A stretch of DNA of 64,000 nt, from contig CM031879.1 in assembly GCA_018697195.1 (NCBI GenBank), positions 31,756,031 through 31,820,030 on the forward strand, given 5' to 3'. Below the pieces are notes generated by a model. It saw only the letters and a program-made list of their open reading frames with translations. It did no database searches and was not told the DNA's origin. Below, in pieces: positions 12,296 through 25,800 of this stretch (position 1 is the first letter of the stretch; each line of letters opens with the position of its first letter). Position numbers and translations under genes: made by a program. The DNA is from Certhia americana (Eukaryota; Chordata; Aves; Passeriformes; Certhiidae).

Positions 12296-15200
12296 GGTCT
12301 TGCTCTCGTGTTATATATTAGGACCAGCTTTTCTGAACCTCCCACTGGTAGTTCCTCATCTGCCCAAAAACTAGACTTCTTGGGAAGGGAGCAACAGTGG
12401 AGTCCTGTGTGGAGGCTATAAAATGGTTTACATTCTGTATTAATATTGATTTTGCAATCATAAAGGGAACATAAATGTTTTAAAATTAAACATTTTTTTC
12501 TGTTTAAGTATTAAACATCGGGATTTCTCTTCTCCTGATTTTTAAATGGGCCCTGAAGGTGGCTGCACCTTTAGTTTGCAGTAATTTCTTGCTATCTCTT
12601 CTAGGCAGCTTTTTAGTAGCACAAAAGTTTCCAGGCAGGAGAGGGTACCGAATAGCTAATTGTATTCACAGAGGTTATTTTCAAATGTATGTCACTGTTT
12701 ATTCCTGTTGCGAGGTGTTTTTCACCTTTTGAATTCTCTGACTGGCAGTCCAGGTCATCCAAAGTGTCACACAGATTGATATTTCTGAGTTCCAGACAGC
12801 ACAAAAGGGAGTAACTCACTCAGGCCTCCTTGAAAGTTTAGTGACAGCTTCCCTAATTGAATAAGAGCTGACTCAGTGTTTTACGAGCATCTCTCAACAC
12901 AGTCATAAGTTTTATCAGTACAAAGTTTTAAAAGACAGCCCTTGTACAAACAACCTCTGAGTCAGTGCCAGCTCATAGCTCACTTCTGCCAGCAAGACCT
13001 CACCATTGACACTGGCTGCTGAATCCAAAGACATGGGCAGGACTCCCAGGGAAGGGGGGACTTCTCAGCTGGTTTGTGATAGTCCTCATATCTGGAAAAG
13101 GAAATGGTGACTTTATGCCTCTTTACATTTTTCTCTTCTTGGGCAAGAAGAGTAAACCAATCTCATGCAAGTTTGGAAAGCTTCGGAGCTGCTTGTGCCA
13201 GTTACACATTGGCAGCTTGGATCTGCTGGTGTAGTGGCAGCTTTCAGTCTTGCCACTGCACCATGAGACAGGACCCTGGATTACCCCTGGCACTGTGTAA
13301 CACCAAGCTCCACAGCAGCAGGGTAGCTTGGCCATGACAATGCAGCTCCCTAGAATGAGTGGGGCTGGTCAGCTGGCTCAGGGTAGCTGGTGGTGAGTGC
13401 ACTCCTACCTACTCTGCATCCTTCTGTGCAACCAGCCAAAAAGAAAGTTTCCTTTCAACCAGCCAGTAATACTCACTGCCCTCCCTCAGCAGTCTCTGGT
13501 GCTGCTGTTTGAAATAGAGATACATCATGAAACTGTCATCATACAAAAAATTGCTTCAAGGCATTCCTCCTAGAAGTGAAATTCTCTGGGATATGTTTGG
13601 TCAGCTGAGAAGCAAACTGCAAGAAAGTTCCCTCAGTCCTTCTGAGCTGTGAAGCAGGATTTGGACAGACCTCCACAAATAAAGCCATTTTTAGGGATAT
13701 TTCTGTGGTTGCCTCATGCTCACTGTTAGGTGTGTTTCTGCTTGGTGGGACTATACATCACCTTGGGAGAAGTGATGGGCAGTTGTGAATAAGCCTCTGC
13801 CACAGATGTTTCAAGCAGCACATGCTTCCTGACACGTGCATGAGGGGATGTGAGGTGCAGCCCCACTGCTCACTACCGCAGCTGTGGCTCCTCAGAGCAG
13901 GTTCTGCTGTGCTCTGCCAGGCATGCCTCTTCCCCACCAGTGTAAGCTTGAGAGGAGAAAACAAAGCAGCCAAACATGAGTTTGATGTGATGGGAAGAAG
14001 GCTACTAAAGCTGAATATACTCCATATTGTGTAGAAATACATCAGAGATGTGTAGGATTTCAGCTTCCCTCTGGCGGGTCTCCTCCTTCATGCCTAACCC
14101 CATCGCTGTGCTGAGAATGCTAAGGGAATGAAATTGCTAGGGTTGGTGGTCAGCTCAGAATGCTTGTCTGGGGGAAAAAGTGCTGAAAGGCTGAAGTTTT
14201 TTGGGGGATACTTACTACAGCTGTTTTAAATATGGCAAGGCTTGCAAGCATCTAACTGGGGGCCTTTCCTTCCTGCGCTGATGGTCCCAAAATACCACAT
14301 TCTCACACCCAGTGAATAAAAGGGTAGATGGAAGACATCTAACTCCCTGCAGAAACAATGCTCAAGTATCCTGTATTCCTTCAGAGGAATTAATCCTCTA
14401 CCTGCATCTACCACCCCATTCTTCAGTGCTGTTTGTAGAGGAAGGAAAGATGCACTCAGGCAGCAGCCCCACTAAAAAGGAGGACTGGCAAAGCAGGGAT
14501 AGACTGATGGAACAGCTGAATTGCTCTCATGCTGCAGAGGAGGTGACAGGGAGAGCTGCCTGTGAGGCACACATCTTTCAGCAGTGAGTTGTTTGTCTTC
14601 TCACTTTTGATTGTTAATGACCATGAAAAGCTAGTGGGAGGCCAGCCAGGACATGCATTTTCTCTCTTGCTTTCAGGGATCCAAAGACTATGGGATAATG
14701 AAATAAATGTTAGGTTGTCAGTCCAAAATAATAACACTTTACAAAGTGGAAATGCAAATTTCCGGCAATATCCCTGAATAGCAGGTGGTATTTCCTGAGG
14801 TATTGTTTCTGAGGAATTGATATTATGAACTGACTGAGGAAAATGATTATGGTATCAAGCTCTAGCCATTAAAGTAAAACAATGAGAGCATAGTAAACTA
14901 AATAAAGGAACAAGCAAAAGAAGACTTGGATTTTGCATATTCATTACTGGGGGTTTTTTTTCTAATGCTGTAGGCACTGAGTGTGGTTAAGATGCAGGAA
15001 TCCTCTTTTTACAGAAAAGGCAGCAGCAGAACTGAAATAGGAGAAAATGTTTAAATCCAATTGCTTTTAAGGGCATAAACAAATAATATGTAATCATTCA
15101 TAGCATTAGTTTTTTTATAGAATTAAAAAATAGCTGGATGTTGAACTAACTAATACTTCTATATGTCCAGCAAACCAGACAGATATTTACTCAAGCTTCT

Positions 15201-17577
15201 AACATGAGATCAGGAGTAAACATGCTTGTGTTTCTGGTAACTAGATTTTTCTTTGAAAATAGGACAATCTGTTACTGTCAGTCAAACCCCAAATTTGGTT
15301 TCTGATTTCATATAAAGGAGACAATCTATTAGGTTTGCTGGTCTACACTTCATGTAGTGTCATTTGGTATCTCATTTGTGTAAAATCCTTTTAAAATAAT
15401 CTTATGTACCTAACGTTGTTTCCTCAAGTGTGTTCAAAACCAGCACCTACCTAAAGCAAAGATTGATAACTGATTTTAAGTTGTTTCTGAACATGCATTG
15501 CAGCATATTCCCACATTATATATAACTTTATAGCTGAAAACATTGGCTCACATTGTAAAACATCCAAGATTTATTTACTTCTATTGCCATAGCCCTATAC
15601 TCTCCCACATGGAGCTACTCATGCTACCAGCCCAATGAGCTGTAGCTCTTTGTAGGTTTGAGCTCAGTCCACTTCTTTAATATTGTTCAAACAACTTTGG
15701 GATTTCTAGTTTTGTGCATCTGGTCTTAGTGGATTTTGTGTCGACTTCTTCAGTTTTTCTTACTCGTAATTTACTGTTTGATTTCTCTGGAACTCCTGTG
15801 TGGATGTTCCTGCAGAACAGAAGCAATGTGCTGCTTTCTCTGTACAGCAGAGATATGAATGGGGATGTATGTGTCCTCTGAACTATCATATCAAGCTAAC
15901 TGAGAAGCAAAGTAAATACCCCCATGGATCCCTAGCTGCTGTGCTGGGATACTCTTCAATTTCTGAATCACTTAGAAAGAATGATTTTGCATGGTACTCA
16001 AGAAAGTTGCTGTTGGAGGTGTTGCTTTCCAGATGAGATATAAAAATCAAGGCCCTGACCACATGTGCTCATCAGAGTCCCCATGGCACTGGGGTTTTGA
16101 ACACCGTGTACTAACCAAAGTCCAGTTTGTATAACTACATACTACCTTCTCTGCCATGTACACTGGATATGTTATTCTTCACCTCATGCCCGAGCTCTAT
16201 GTGATGCTGTCTTGTGCTGTTAAACATGCTGCAATACCTCATCCCAGAAATGGCTACTTTGAAGGGCAGAGTGAAAAGAACATCCCTTTATAAGGTTCTT
16301 GTCTCACTTCAAGTGTGCAAATCACTTTAGGATCTGCAGAGATGAAAAAGATATTCCAATATAAAATTACGTATTCAAATATTCTGATTGCTTTTAGCTA
16401 TTTATTCCTAAATTTTTGACAGGAAAGTCTTATCTCTTGAATTGAGTAGTGTTGATATGATCCAACACACAGCATTACAGGATTCACTGATTGTCTGGTA
16501 ATGAGTTAATTTCCATTTCTAAAGGAACACTGAGGGTTAAGGAAAATATACTTGAGGAAAAGAAAACCAAATGAAATCCACCTGAGTGATAGCATTGAGG
16601 AGATACACAAACATGGTCATCATGGTGGTATCCAAGCACTTCCCAAGTTTTTTTGCTTGAAGTTTGCCATTTTCTACTATTCGCTAATAGGTCAGGTTCA
16701 GATTGTGATTATTTCTGTAGTTGTCAGTCTCCTTTCTGTATTTGTCTTATTACAGGATGCTGTTCAGGGAATGCATTAGATCTTTTGCTCATAAAATCTC
16801 TGTGGTTCCTTGGCATCCCATCTTCAAGGAACATAACACCTACAGACTGAAGACTCCCAGGAGACTGGCAGCCTTGTAGGCAACTGCATGGTAGAGACAA
16901 GCAGAGGAAAAGGGCACTCCCAGGTATTACTGGCCAGTGCTACAGGTTATGGTGCAAAATTTTAAATGGGCTAACTGTTTTCTAGGGGAGGGTAGGTTAA
17001 TCTAAAGCTCCCTAGGCTGTATCTTCCCTACCAAAAATTTCAACAGTGCAAAATTGTCCTGCATTCTCTTTTCTGAAGGCTGTTTTCACTGTGCTTTACC
17101 TTCAAGGATGCATAGAGTCTTTTCTACATCAGACATCTGATCTGATGTCTGTCAGTTGGTCCAAGCACAGACATCATCATGTCATGGGATGAGCATGGAT
17201 GTGAAAAGTTTGTCATCGTGTATTAAGTCATAGTTAGAGTTGAGTATAGAGCCCTTGAGTACCTCTGTAAGGGACCATTCAACCAATCCCAGCCTAGGAG
17301 TTTGGCCCATCACGCTTAGGAGTAAGGAGAGGGAGGACACTGATGCTTCTAAGAGCCATGTGGAACTTACTTAATGGGTGGGTTGCCCCTCAGGTACAGA
17401 ATGTTTATTAATAGTATCCCCATGTGGAGATCTCATGAGAGTTCTGGCTTTCTTGTCAGTCAGGAAGCTGTCTGAAACTGTGATGGTGTATCTGGAAGAC
17501 TCATGAAATCATCTGTTTTGGACTTGCAAACCAGTTTACAGTGGGCAAAGCATTGTCTTTTCAATTGAGAATATATT

Positions 17578-17623
17578 AAAAAAAAAAAAAAAAAAAAAAG
17601 GAAGCCCCCCCCCCCCCCCCCCC
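17578..17623. repeat. A22 homopolymer followed closely by C19 homopolymer
   Basis: Twenty-two A (17578-17599) are followed by ggaag and then nineteen C (17605-17623). No retrocopy is recognisable upstream of the A-run. Run lengths this long are prone to sequencing and assembly error. Confidence 0.9.
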
Positions 17624-19808
17624 AGGTATTTTCTAAGAAAAATAGAGCTAGACTATATCACTTTCATGAGCTATGTATTTGCTTATCTGTGAGAAAAAAA
17701 AAACATAATAGAGTACAATTCCAGAGTGCAGAATGAGGAAAATAACCACAAATTGCCAAAGGCATGTGTCAGCAAGGGCAGGCAGAACTTAAAGTGAAAA
17801 AATGTGGCTGAAAAGGCTACACATTTATTATGTAAATGCATCTAAATTAACCCCGAAGACAGATGTTCCTGAGAGGTGATGAGAGGCAAAGTGGAATGGG
17901 CAACTCGATGTCCCATCACTGTCTCCCCCCCTTTTTAGGTACTTGTATAATAAAAAGTGAATATCCTGGCTGTCTGTTGCCAGTGCCTCCAGCCAAAAAG
18001 GCTGAAGCAGTCCCTCTCCTGACACAGATTGCTATGCTGAGAGATGGCTGGAGTTCTTCAGGAAAAGCACATCCTCCTGTGGATACTTCTGTCATTGGCC
18101 TTGCAGGTGGGGTGGAATCGTCTGCTTTCCAGGGCAGTACAGTCCCAGGGCCTTTGCGTTTCTGTTGACCTATTTTGTGATCTGAGAAGATGAGGAACTA
18201 CCATAAAGCCTACAAAAATGCTTCTGATCCTAAAATCTGAAAAACCCAGTGGTACCTAAGAAGATTCTTTCTAACTAAACTTCCCAATTGCTCTCTTTAA
18301 AAATACCACAAAACCCTCAAAATATGTCAGTAATGCACATGCTTTCTAAGCATGGAAGAAGCCAAAAGTATGACAACAATACAGCCCTCTAGTGAGCTTG
18401 GTGGACAAAAAGAAATATAAACAATGTGTTTCTGTTTTTCCTCTCAGTTCCTTACATAAATGGCAGTGCAGAGACCTTGTTCCCACTTGTGTGTAAGCAG
18501 AGACTCTCCTTGCCACTTTTCATTCCTTCATCCCATCCCTTTGCATCTTTCCCACTATGCAACCCAACCAAAACTTCCCAGCACTGTTCCCTACTAGACA
18601 AAGATTTCCAGAAGCATCATGGCACAAACAATACTGTTGTTTCTTCACCTCTCCTCTAATTGCTGGTCATGGGGATGGCCTGGGAGAGCAGTGGGCTCAC
18701 AGCAACCTCTGGTGTCCATGGGGCTTGCCTTAAGGCACAGTCATGTTCCCAGGGTCCTTTCTCAAGAGAAAGTCTTGCTTGTGATTGGGCAGTCACAGCC
18801 ATGGATTGTGAGGATACTTAGATGCCTGTGAGCAGTCTGCTGACCACCAGCAGAAGGACCTTGCTCCACACCATCACCCTTACCTGTCAGCATCTAGAGA
18901 ATCAGAGTATCCTTGGCCACATCGCTGCCAATGCTAGAATGATCCTGCAGCTGCTGGTAAGTGTTCTGGTGCTGATATAATATCTGATCTCACCAAAGTG
19001 GATTATATTCAGCTACAAAACAAGCTCCTATCTACCCAGTGCACCTAATTCCCAGAAAGGGTATGCCTCTCTGTGCCAACTACAGCAGCATTTGGAGGCC
19101 AGCTCTCCTTCTTTCATCCAGCAAGCTGCGCTCACCTCTGCTGCCAGGACCACCTAGCCACAGATACTACCAACTGGTATATTTTTGGCATGTCCTAAAC
19201 CGCAGAGGTTCCAAGCACAATAAAATGTAACTAATTGGAAGATGGAAGCATTTAGCTCTTTCAGTAGACTTTGGAAATAAGGGCAGAATTTAGCCAAGGA
19301 GGGAATTTAGCTAGGTTTTTTGCAGCATGAAAAATTAGGTTTTGTCACTTTCAGCAACAGTAGCAACAAATTACGGGAGAGTTTTCAGGAACTGAGAATC
19401 AATATCCATCAATCCTATTCTCTGAAAAGACCTGCATTTGGTAAAATGTTCACAAGCCCTCCCTAGCAACCCTAACATGTAGAAGCAGGCTGCTTTCCAA
19501 GTGTCACATGGAGCTCTGTGAGCAAGGAAACCACGTTAAGCTTTACAAGGGAGTGGGGCTGTAGTAGGTGCTCCAGGCACTGCATTCTTCATGTGGTGTC
19601 AAGTTTCAGTGCTATTATGAAAAAAATCTGCAGGGGATTTGCATGCATACCTTACACACATACCTTTGATGTTCACATAGTTAGATCCAAGCAACAAATA
19701 GGATCTTTAGGTCACATGTAGCTTCCAAAAGGCTATTAAATAACTATAGCTAGACAGTCAGGTAATTGTACTGTAAAATTACAGTCAAATTCTTCTCTTC
19801 TAGATTGG

Positions 19809-19885
19809 GTTAAATTCAGAGTCTGTTCAGGGATGTAAATAGAACAACTCCAAAATTACACCAGGATTATAAAGAGCAGAATCTC
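19809..19885. repeat. Decayed ancient fold-back repeat, further copy
   Basis: The pieces ttaaattcagagtctgttca, gatgtaaatagaacaactcc and attacaccagg...agcagaatct are in the order of the old archosaur fold-back family. The copy is strongly diverged. Confidence 0.4.
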
Positions 19886-22800
19886 TTTCTTCCTCTCTTC
19901 CCCTTCTTTCACTCTCTTTCAGACCAAGGGAAGCCATATGTATTCAGACACTGTTTATATTTCTGCTGCTTTTGACAGGCTGGCAATAGGATATTGACAA
20001 TAGGATAGATGTTGAGTTTGCAATCACTTATTAAATGGATTCTATCTAGATAAAAAAGAAAAAAACCTGTTTGCTATTGTCTTTTAAAATACATTACTGT
20101 GTTGCATGGATTTCACAATGATGCATGTGATGAAATTGCTGTTAATGAGTAAAATCACAGCAGAAATGCAATGGAATGGTGGGGTTTTTTTCTGCTTTGC
20201 AAAAAAGACTTAGAAGTAATTTCCACTTTAAAGTAAGAATTGAGTTCAGTATTTAACATACCACACACCAGAATGATCCCAAAATATATCAAGCCAGGAA
20301 GTGGATTAATTGCAACAACTCACCACCAAGTCCCTGGTATATTTCAAGTACGTGGAAAATGTATTTCTATTTTGGACACTGACTTCTTTATGAAATTATG
20401 CCAGAATGTCAGCCATCTCTGCTTGGACTCTGACAGACCCTCTTAGCGGCATCAGTGTCCTGGAGGCAGTAATAATTATCTAATCTATTCGATAGACAGA
20501 CAGCTATCAGACATCTGTATATCCCAGACATACAAAAACATCCCCAGCCAACCATGTGGCTACCAAAGGATCTGCTCAGACAAAGAAGTTCAAGAGAAAT
20601 GCCTCAGGCCAGATCCTCAGCTGCAGAAAATCAGCCAGGCACAGGCGATTTGCCTTCCTTGCCCTGTATGCTATTTCTTTGGAGGAAAACCCTACCCAGC
20701 CATCAGAGGGCAATGGGAGGTCAGAGAGGCAATGGGTTGAACGAGAAGGGGAAGCTTCTGCAGAAGCTGAGGGCTGTGCCTGGGAGTGACCACATAAGTT
20801 CTGTACAAGATGCTTTATATCCCTGAAAGAGTAGAAATGGCTGTGCAAAAATGGGTGCCTAAGATCCCTTGTATGCTTCCCCCAGTTTGTACCCCCAGAT
20901 GAGGGGGCAGATAGCTCTTCCTAACAGTACCTAGTGCTGTGTCTGTGCTCAGTGAGCTGAACAGTGCCTGAACACAGACAGCCTCAAGCACTGCCCTACA
21001 GTTGTCTGTGCGGTGCAGCTGGGAGATCGCTTTCCTTCACCATCTTGTCTTCTGCCACATAGCAGATGTGGTTAAGGAAGTAGCACAACCCAGGACTCTT
21101 CCTTCTAGGCAGTCTGGACGAAAGGCGGTGTAGATACAAACCAGTCAGAGGTCCTGGACTGGTTTGTTTTCTCCTGTTGGTGAAGTCTGAAGGTTTTCTA
21201 GGCTGATCACAGTCTCCTGCACCTGCCTTCCCATGGTGCCCACTCTGATGCTGTCTTACTCTGTCTGAGATGTGTCTCGCTAAAGCAAGAAGTGCGAATC
21301 TCTGGAGGCAGCAGCTCTTGTAGTATGCAGCTAAACTGAAGACACATGTCACAGACTGGGAAATACCCAAGAGAGGTCACAGACTGCTTGGCTTAAACCT
21401 CACAGCCTTCAAGGCAGTTTGAATGGCTCCCTTTCCAGAGTGGTGAAGGTGCTTGAGGGCCAAGGGAAGGGCATACTGTATTTTCATCAGTATTCTCCTT
21501 CTCAAGAAGAAGTACAGGTCTGGGGTGTGGCACAGCCGTTGCATCATCACTGTGGTGGAGATTTTATAGCCAGGGACAGAGAGTTTGCACCTGGTACTGC
21601 TGGGACACTGCTGTAGTCCCAGGTCTGCCCAGCGGACCAGTTTACCTTTTGTTTTCAATCATTGCCACTTCGGCTCTTTGTCCATTCCTGTTTCTAGGCT
21701 TGGACGAGAAGCTTTCATTGGCCTGGAAATTATTTTGATTGTTTGTATCTAAGCCTGCATTGTGGAAAATATTTCAAGTTTCTAAATGACACAAGGACAC
21801 TGTTACTGAATGAATTGATGTCTTTGTGACCTTAAAATTGAGAAGAGTGAGCCTCAGAGGCCATGAAGGGAAATGATACCTGACAACAGTTACATTTTGA
21901 GCAAAACCACTGAAGTTCAGAGTTCACTTTTCAAATACCAATGGATTTTGCAGCAGGTTAGCTTGTTTGGGAGTTCCCTATGCTATTTACTCTGTAACTT
22001 CACTGGAGATCAATGCTAAGGTCAAGAGTATTCAGGAGCTCCTGGCAGTCAAGTCCAAAGATGAGTCCACTGCTGACAGTCCTGCAGCTCTAATCAGCTC
22101 CATGCAGTGGTTCCAGTGGGAATGACCTTTGCAGCAGAAACTGCCCTGGGTTTTCAGTCTGTATGGTGGGAGGTGCCTGAGCAAGAAGAGAGATAAGACT
22201 CCAAAACAAAAGTTGGAACCAGATTGTAATGTGATACAGTGCTTTCCACCTCTGGGTCATCAATTCAAATCCAGCTTGTTTAGCAGTCACCAAAAATCAT
22301 TTCTACAAAGGCCAAGAGAAATGCATGGTTAACACAGGAGTTGCTGTATCCAAACAGACAAGATAGTCTAGAGATAAACAGTTGTACAATAGCTATTTGT
22401 CTGGACAGGTCTGCAAAGTATAAAGCTAAGTAGTTTCTGATCAGTTTAACCCTGAATAATGAGGGCTTGGTTTCTTTGCAAATAACTTGTAATTTATTTT
22501 TGTCTACTAAAATGTAAGGTTTTTTTCTTTGTGCTATAGCTAAGAATGACTGAAACCTCCCCTCTGGCTTTCTCAATTGTCTGTGTAGGGAGTTATAAAT
22601 AGACAGACACATATGACGTTTGCCAGACAAAAGAGCCAGCTCATGTTTCCTTAGGTGTATATCAAAGAAACCTCAATGCTGAACTGTGTCCTAGAATTAT
22701 TCTGAAAGACATAAAATACTTCTTAATATTTTAGCAGCAAAATGCACAGGGTGCCAAACTAAACTTAAGCAAAATGCATCAGGAAAGCTTATCAAGTGTG

Positions 22801-25800
22801 TGACAGATGATAATGAAGTAACAGGGAAACCCCACAGAGCAGCAGTGACTCTGAAGAAGAGCAGTCAGCAATAGCAGATCCTTCTGCTGACGAGCTGCAT
22901 TGATGTTAGATGAGAACACAAATTTAAACTTTGCTTATTATATTGAAACAGATAAAATGCTCATTAAATGGGTACTTCATAATCTGCCCTGCCTTAAATA
23001 TTTTATGGAAATGTAACTAATACTGGCTTAAATGTTATAAAAATCAGTAACATCTATGGAGAACACTGAACTAACAGCTACTGTGTGTTGAATTTTGATT
23101 ATATCCTTGATAAACTCACTGGAATAGTGTTGTGCTTGAACTAACAGTTCAGCTAGCAGATGAATATAAATGATGGATTTTCCCTTCCTGTTCTAACCAT
23201 GAATTTGTACTTGTCAAGATCTGTAATGGTGAGAGTAAGGCTGGGTCAAAGCAACTGAGCAATAATGGATTATATAAGTGTAAAAGAAAACAGAACTGGA
23301 TTTTTAAATACATTTCTTTCACTGTTTTATTCCTCTCAGAACGTAAAACCTTTCCAAACGAAGCAGCTTACAGATAGTTCGTAGTGAAGGTAGCTTTCTG
23401 TAAACAAAATACATGAAGTTCTAACCCTGATGAAGTAAGTTTCTAGACTTCCATTTGATATACACATATCCAGTGTGCTTTGAATTTGCCAAATTAAATA
23501 CAAAATTTTTATGCAGGTCAAGTAACTATTAAAAGTTACTCTGTGTACTTGGAAAATGCTGATGTTCTCAGCTCTCCCTAACAAGTGGAATAGAAATACC
23601 CTTTATCATTGACTAACTGGTACAGCTTCTGACATGTTGTAGACTTTTCCAGCATCAGTCAGGGAAGGTCAGTTTAAAAGCTAATAAATATTTTTGCAAT
23701 TATTTAACATTGTATTAAAATCTCAGAGGAGTGCCAAGTAGGGTAGAAAATAAAGAATAGATTCACAGATTTTGCCAGAATTCTCCACAGATTACTATTA
23801 TCCTCATTTATAAGACTGCACAGAGAACTGTGAAATCTTCTTTGAACTCTAAGGGCCAGATGGTTTTGCTGTTAGATTCTAATGACCCACAGCAGTGTGC
23901 ATACACAGACACTACATTTGCCAGTTGACTGCAAACATATGATGGGGGAAGGAGATTTCATGACCTGTGCTTCCAAAACACAAGTCCCCTCACTGCTGAT
24001 AGGATAAAAAAGCAGTTCTGCTACTGCCTCAAAAGGGAGATTATTACTAAAGCGAGCCATGAACATACCTGGACCTGAGAAGTGAATGGCAGGCACATCA
24101 TCCCAGGCAATTCCGGGAAGATTTCTGCTGATGATCAGGAAGCTGCAAGTGGATTTTGCTGGAAAGCGAGTGTTTCCTGGCAGGCTATGTGGGCCCCTGG
24201 TCCCAGAATTGTATCATTCTGTGCTGGAAGAGGGAGAGAAAGGCTGGACTCAAACCAATTAAAGCTGTATGGCAGCATGGTGGTTACTCTGCTGTCATAT
24301 GGAACTGCTTGTAAGACATGATGTCTTTTGGATTATGTTGGTTTCAACCAGTATAATATGAACTTCCTGATTTTTCAAGGGTATGTAGTCAAAAAGACCA
24401 AATATGGTTTTACTCATCTTTTAATTTAGAACTACAAGTGTTTGGATGACCTAGGAAATTATTTTAATGATCTCTGCACGACGCTGAGCTGTCAGCACCA
24501 TAAATATCATCCTAACTGGGTATTAGTTTCCATTATAGCCATTTAGTCTCCGCAGCAGAGCTACCTCCATGCAAATCTCTTATCTGTGTCAAGCTGTTGG
24601 AAAAAAAAGTCACTGTTGCCAAGAAGCATCAATCAGACATCTTCATAATGCTCAGTTTGAGGAGGAAGACATGAACAGAAAATCTAAGAGGACTCTGTGT
24701 GCAGCTTACCCTCGGAGCTTCAGGCATAGCAGTCAGGGGATGATTTGCATTCAAACCAGTGCTTTTATTTCTGATCATTAAAAATGTATTCCAGCATTGC
24801 TCATACTAGTTCATATAGACTTACCCTTAACCTTTCATTTTCCTTCCTTAGCTTTATAACACTAGGAAAAGTCACAGGGTAAGAAGGACTTCTGTGAGTG
24901 AGAAGCGTGACGAATTAAGTTTGATACAACTTTACATTGCTGGTACAAGATGAATATGAACTCATCACATGAGGCTGCTCTTTTGTTCTCATATAGAAAG
25001 CAAAGAAACTGTTTGACCAGTGTGAGCTGTAAGGATACATGTATGATATTGACATAAAGTAAAGTAACAGAATTTGAAAATGAAAAAACAAAATGAGGCA
25101 TGTGTGACAGAGGAGGAGTGGAAGAATTGTAGAAGATAAACAATTTTTAACATTCAAAACTTACAGCAAAGATAAAACCATCAAAATTTTGTATAGTCTC
25201 CTTTTCAGGCACTTTGTGGGGTTTTTCCTGTTCAAAGTTAGGATTATTATCCTGAAGTTTTGAATTATTATCTTTCGCCTCAGCTCACATATGTAATATT
25301 TTAAGCATGGCAAAAGAAGTACTGCTGCATGTTGGATTTGTTCTTGTTTGATAGACATTCAGACGACCGGGTCATAGGATTTTTCCAACACTGTCACTTT
25401 GTTGTTTCTGTCTCATACATATTCATCACTTGTACTCCCATATGATGCAAAAACCCCTGAATTTTGCTTTCAAGTGTATGGAACATCAGCTGATGTGCAT
25501 GCAGTACAATAGCTGTTTTTCAAACTTAGAATAGAAATGTGAAAGTGCTGTGTTGCACAGATCTCCTCTAAGAATGGCTAACATAAGTGAGAGAGCCTCT
25601 GTCAGAGTAGAAGTTCTACCATCTTACTCTGCAGGCTCATAGCAGAGACGAAGTGTAATAGTTCAGAGCTCTCGTTTCTTGCTTACAACTTTATTTTGCT
25701 CCAGAGCATCTTTTTAAAGTCTCTTGCCTATGGCTATCTTATAGTTCCAGTCTTTTCCATAACCAGGGCAGATTGTCTTTCTCTCCAGTTAATTGAACAT

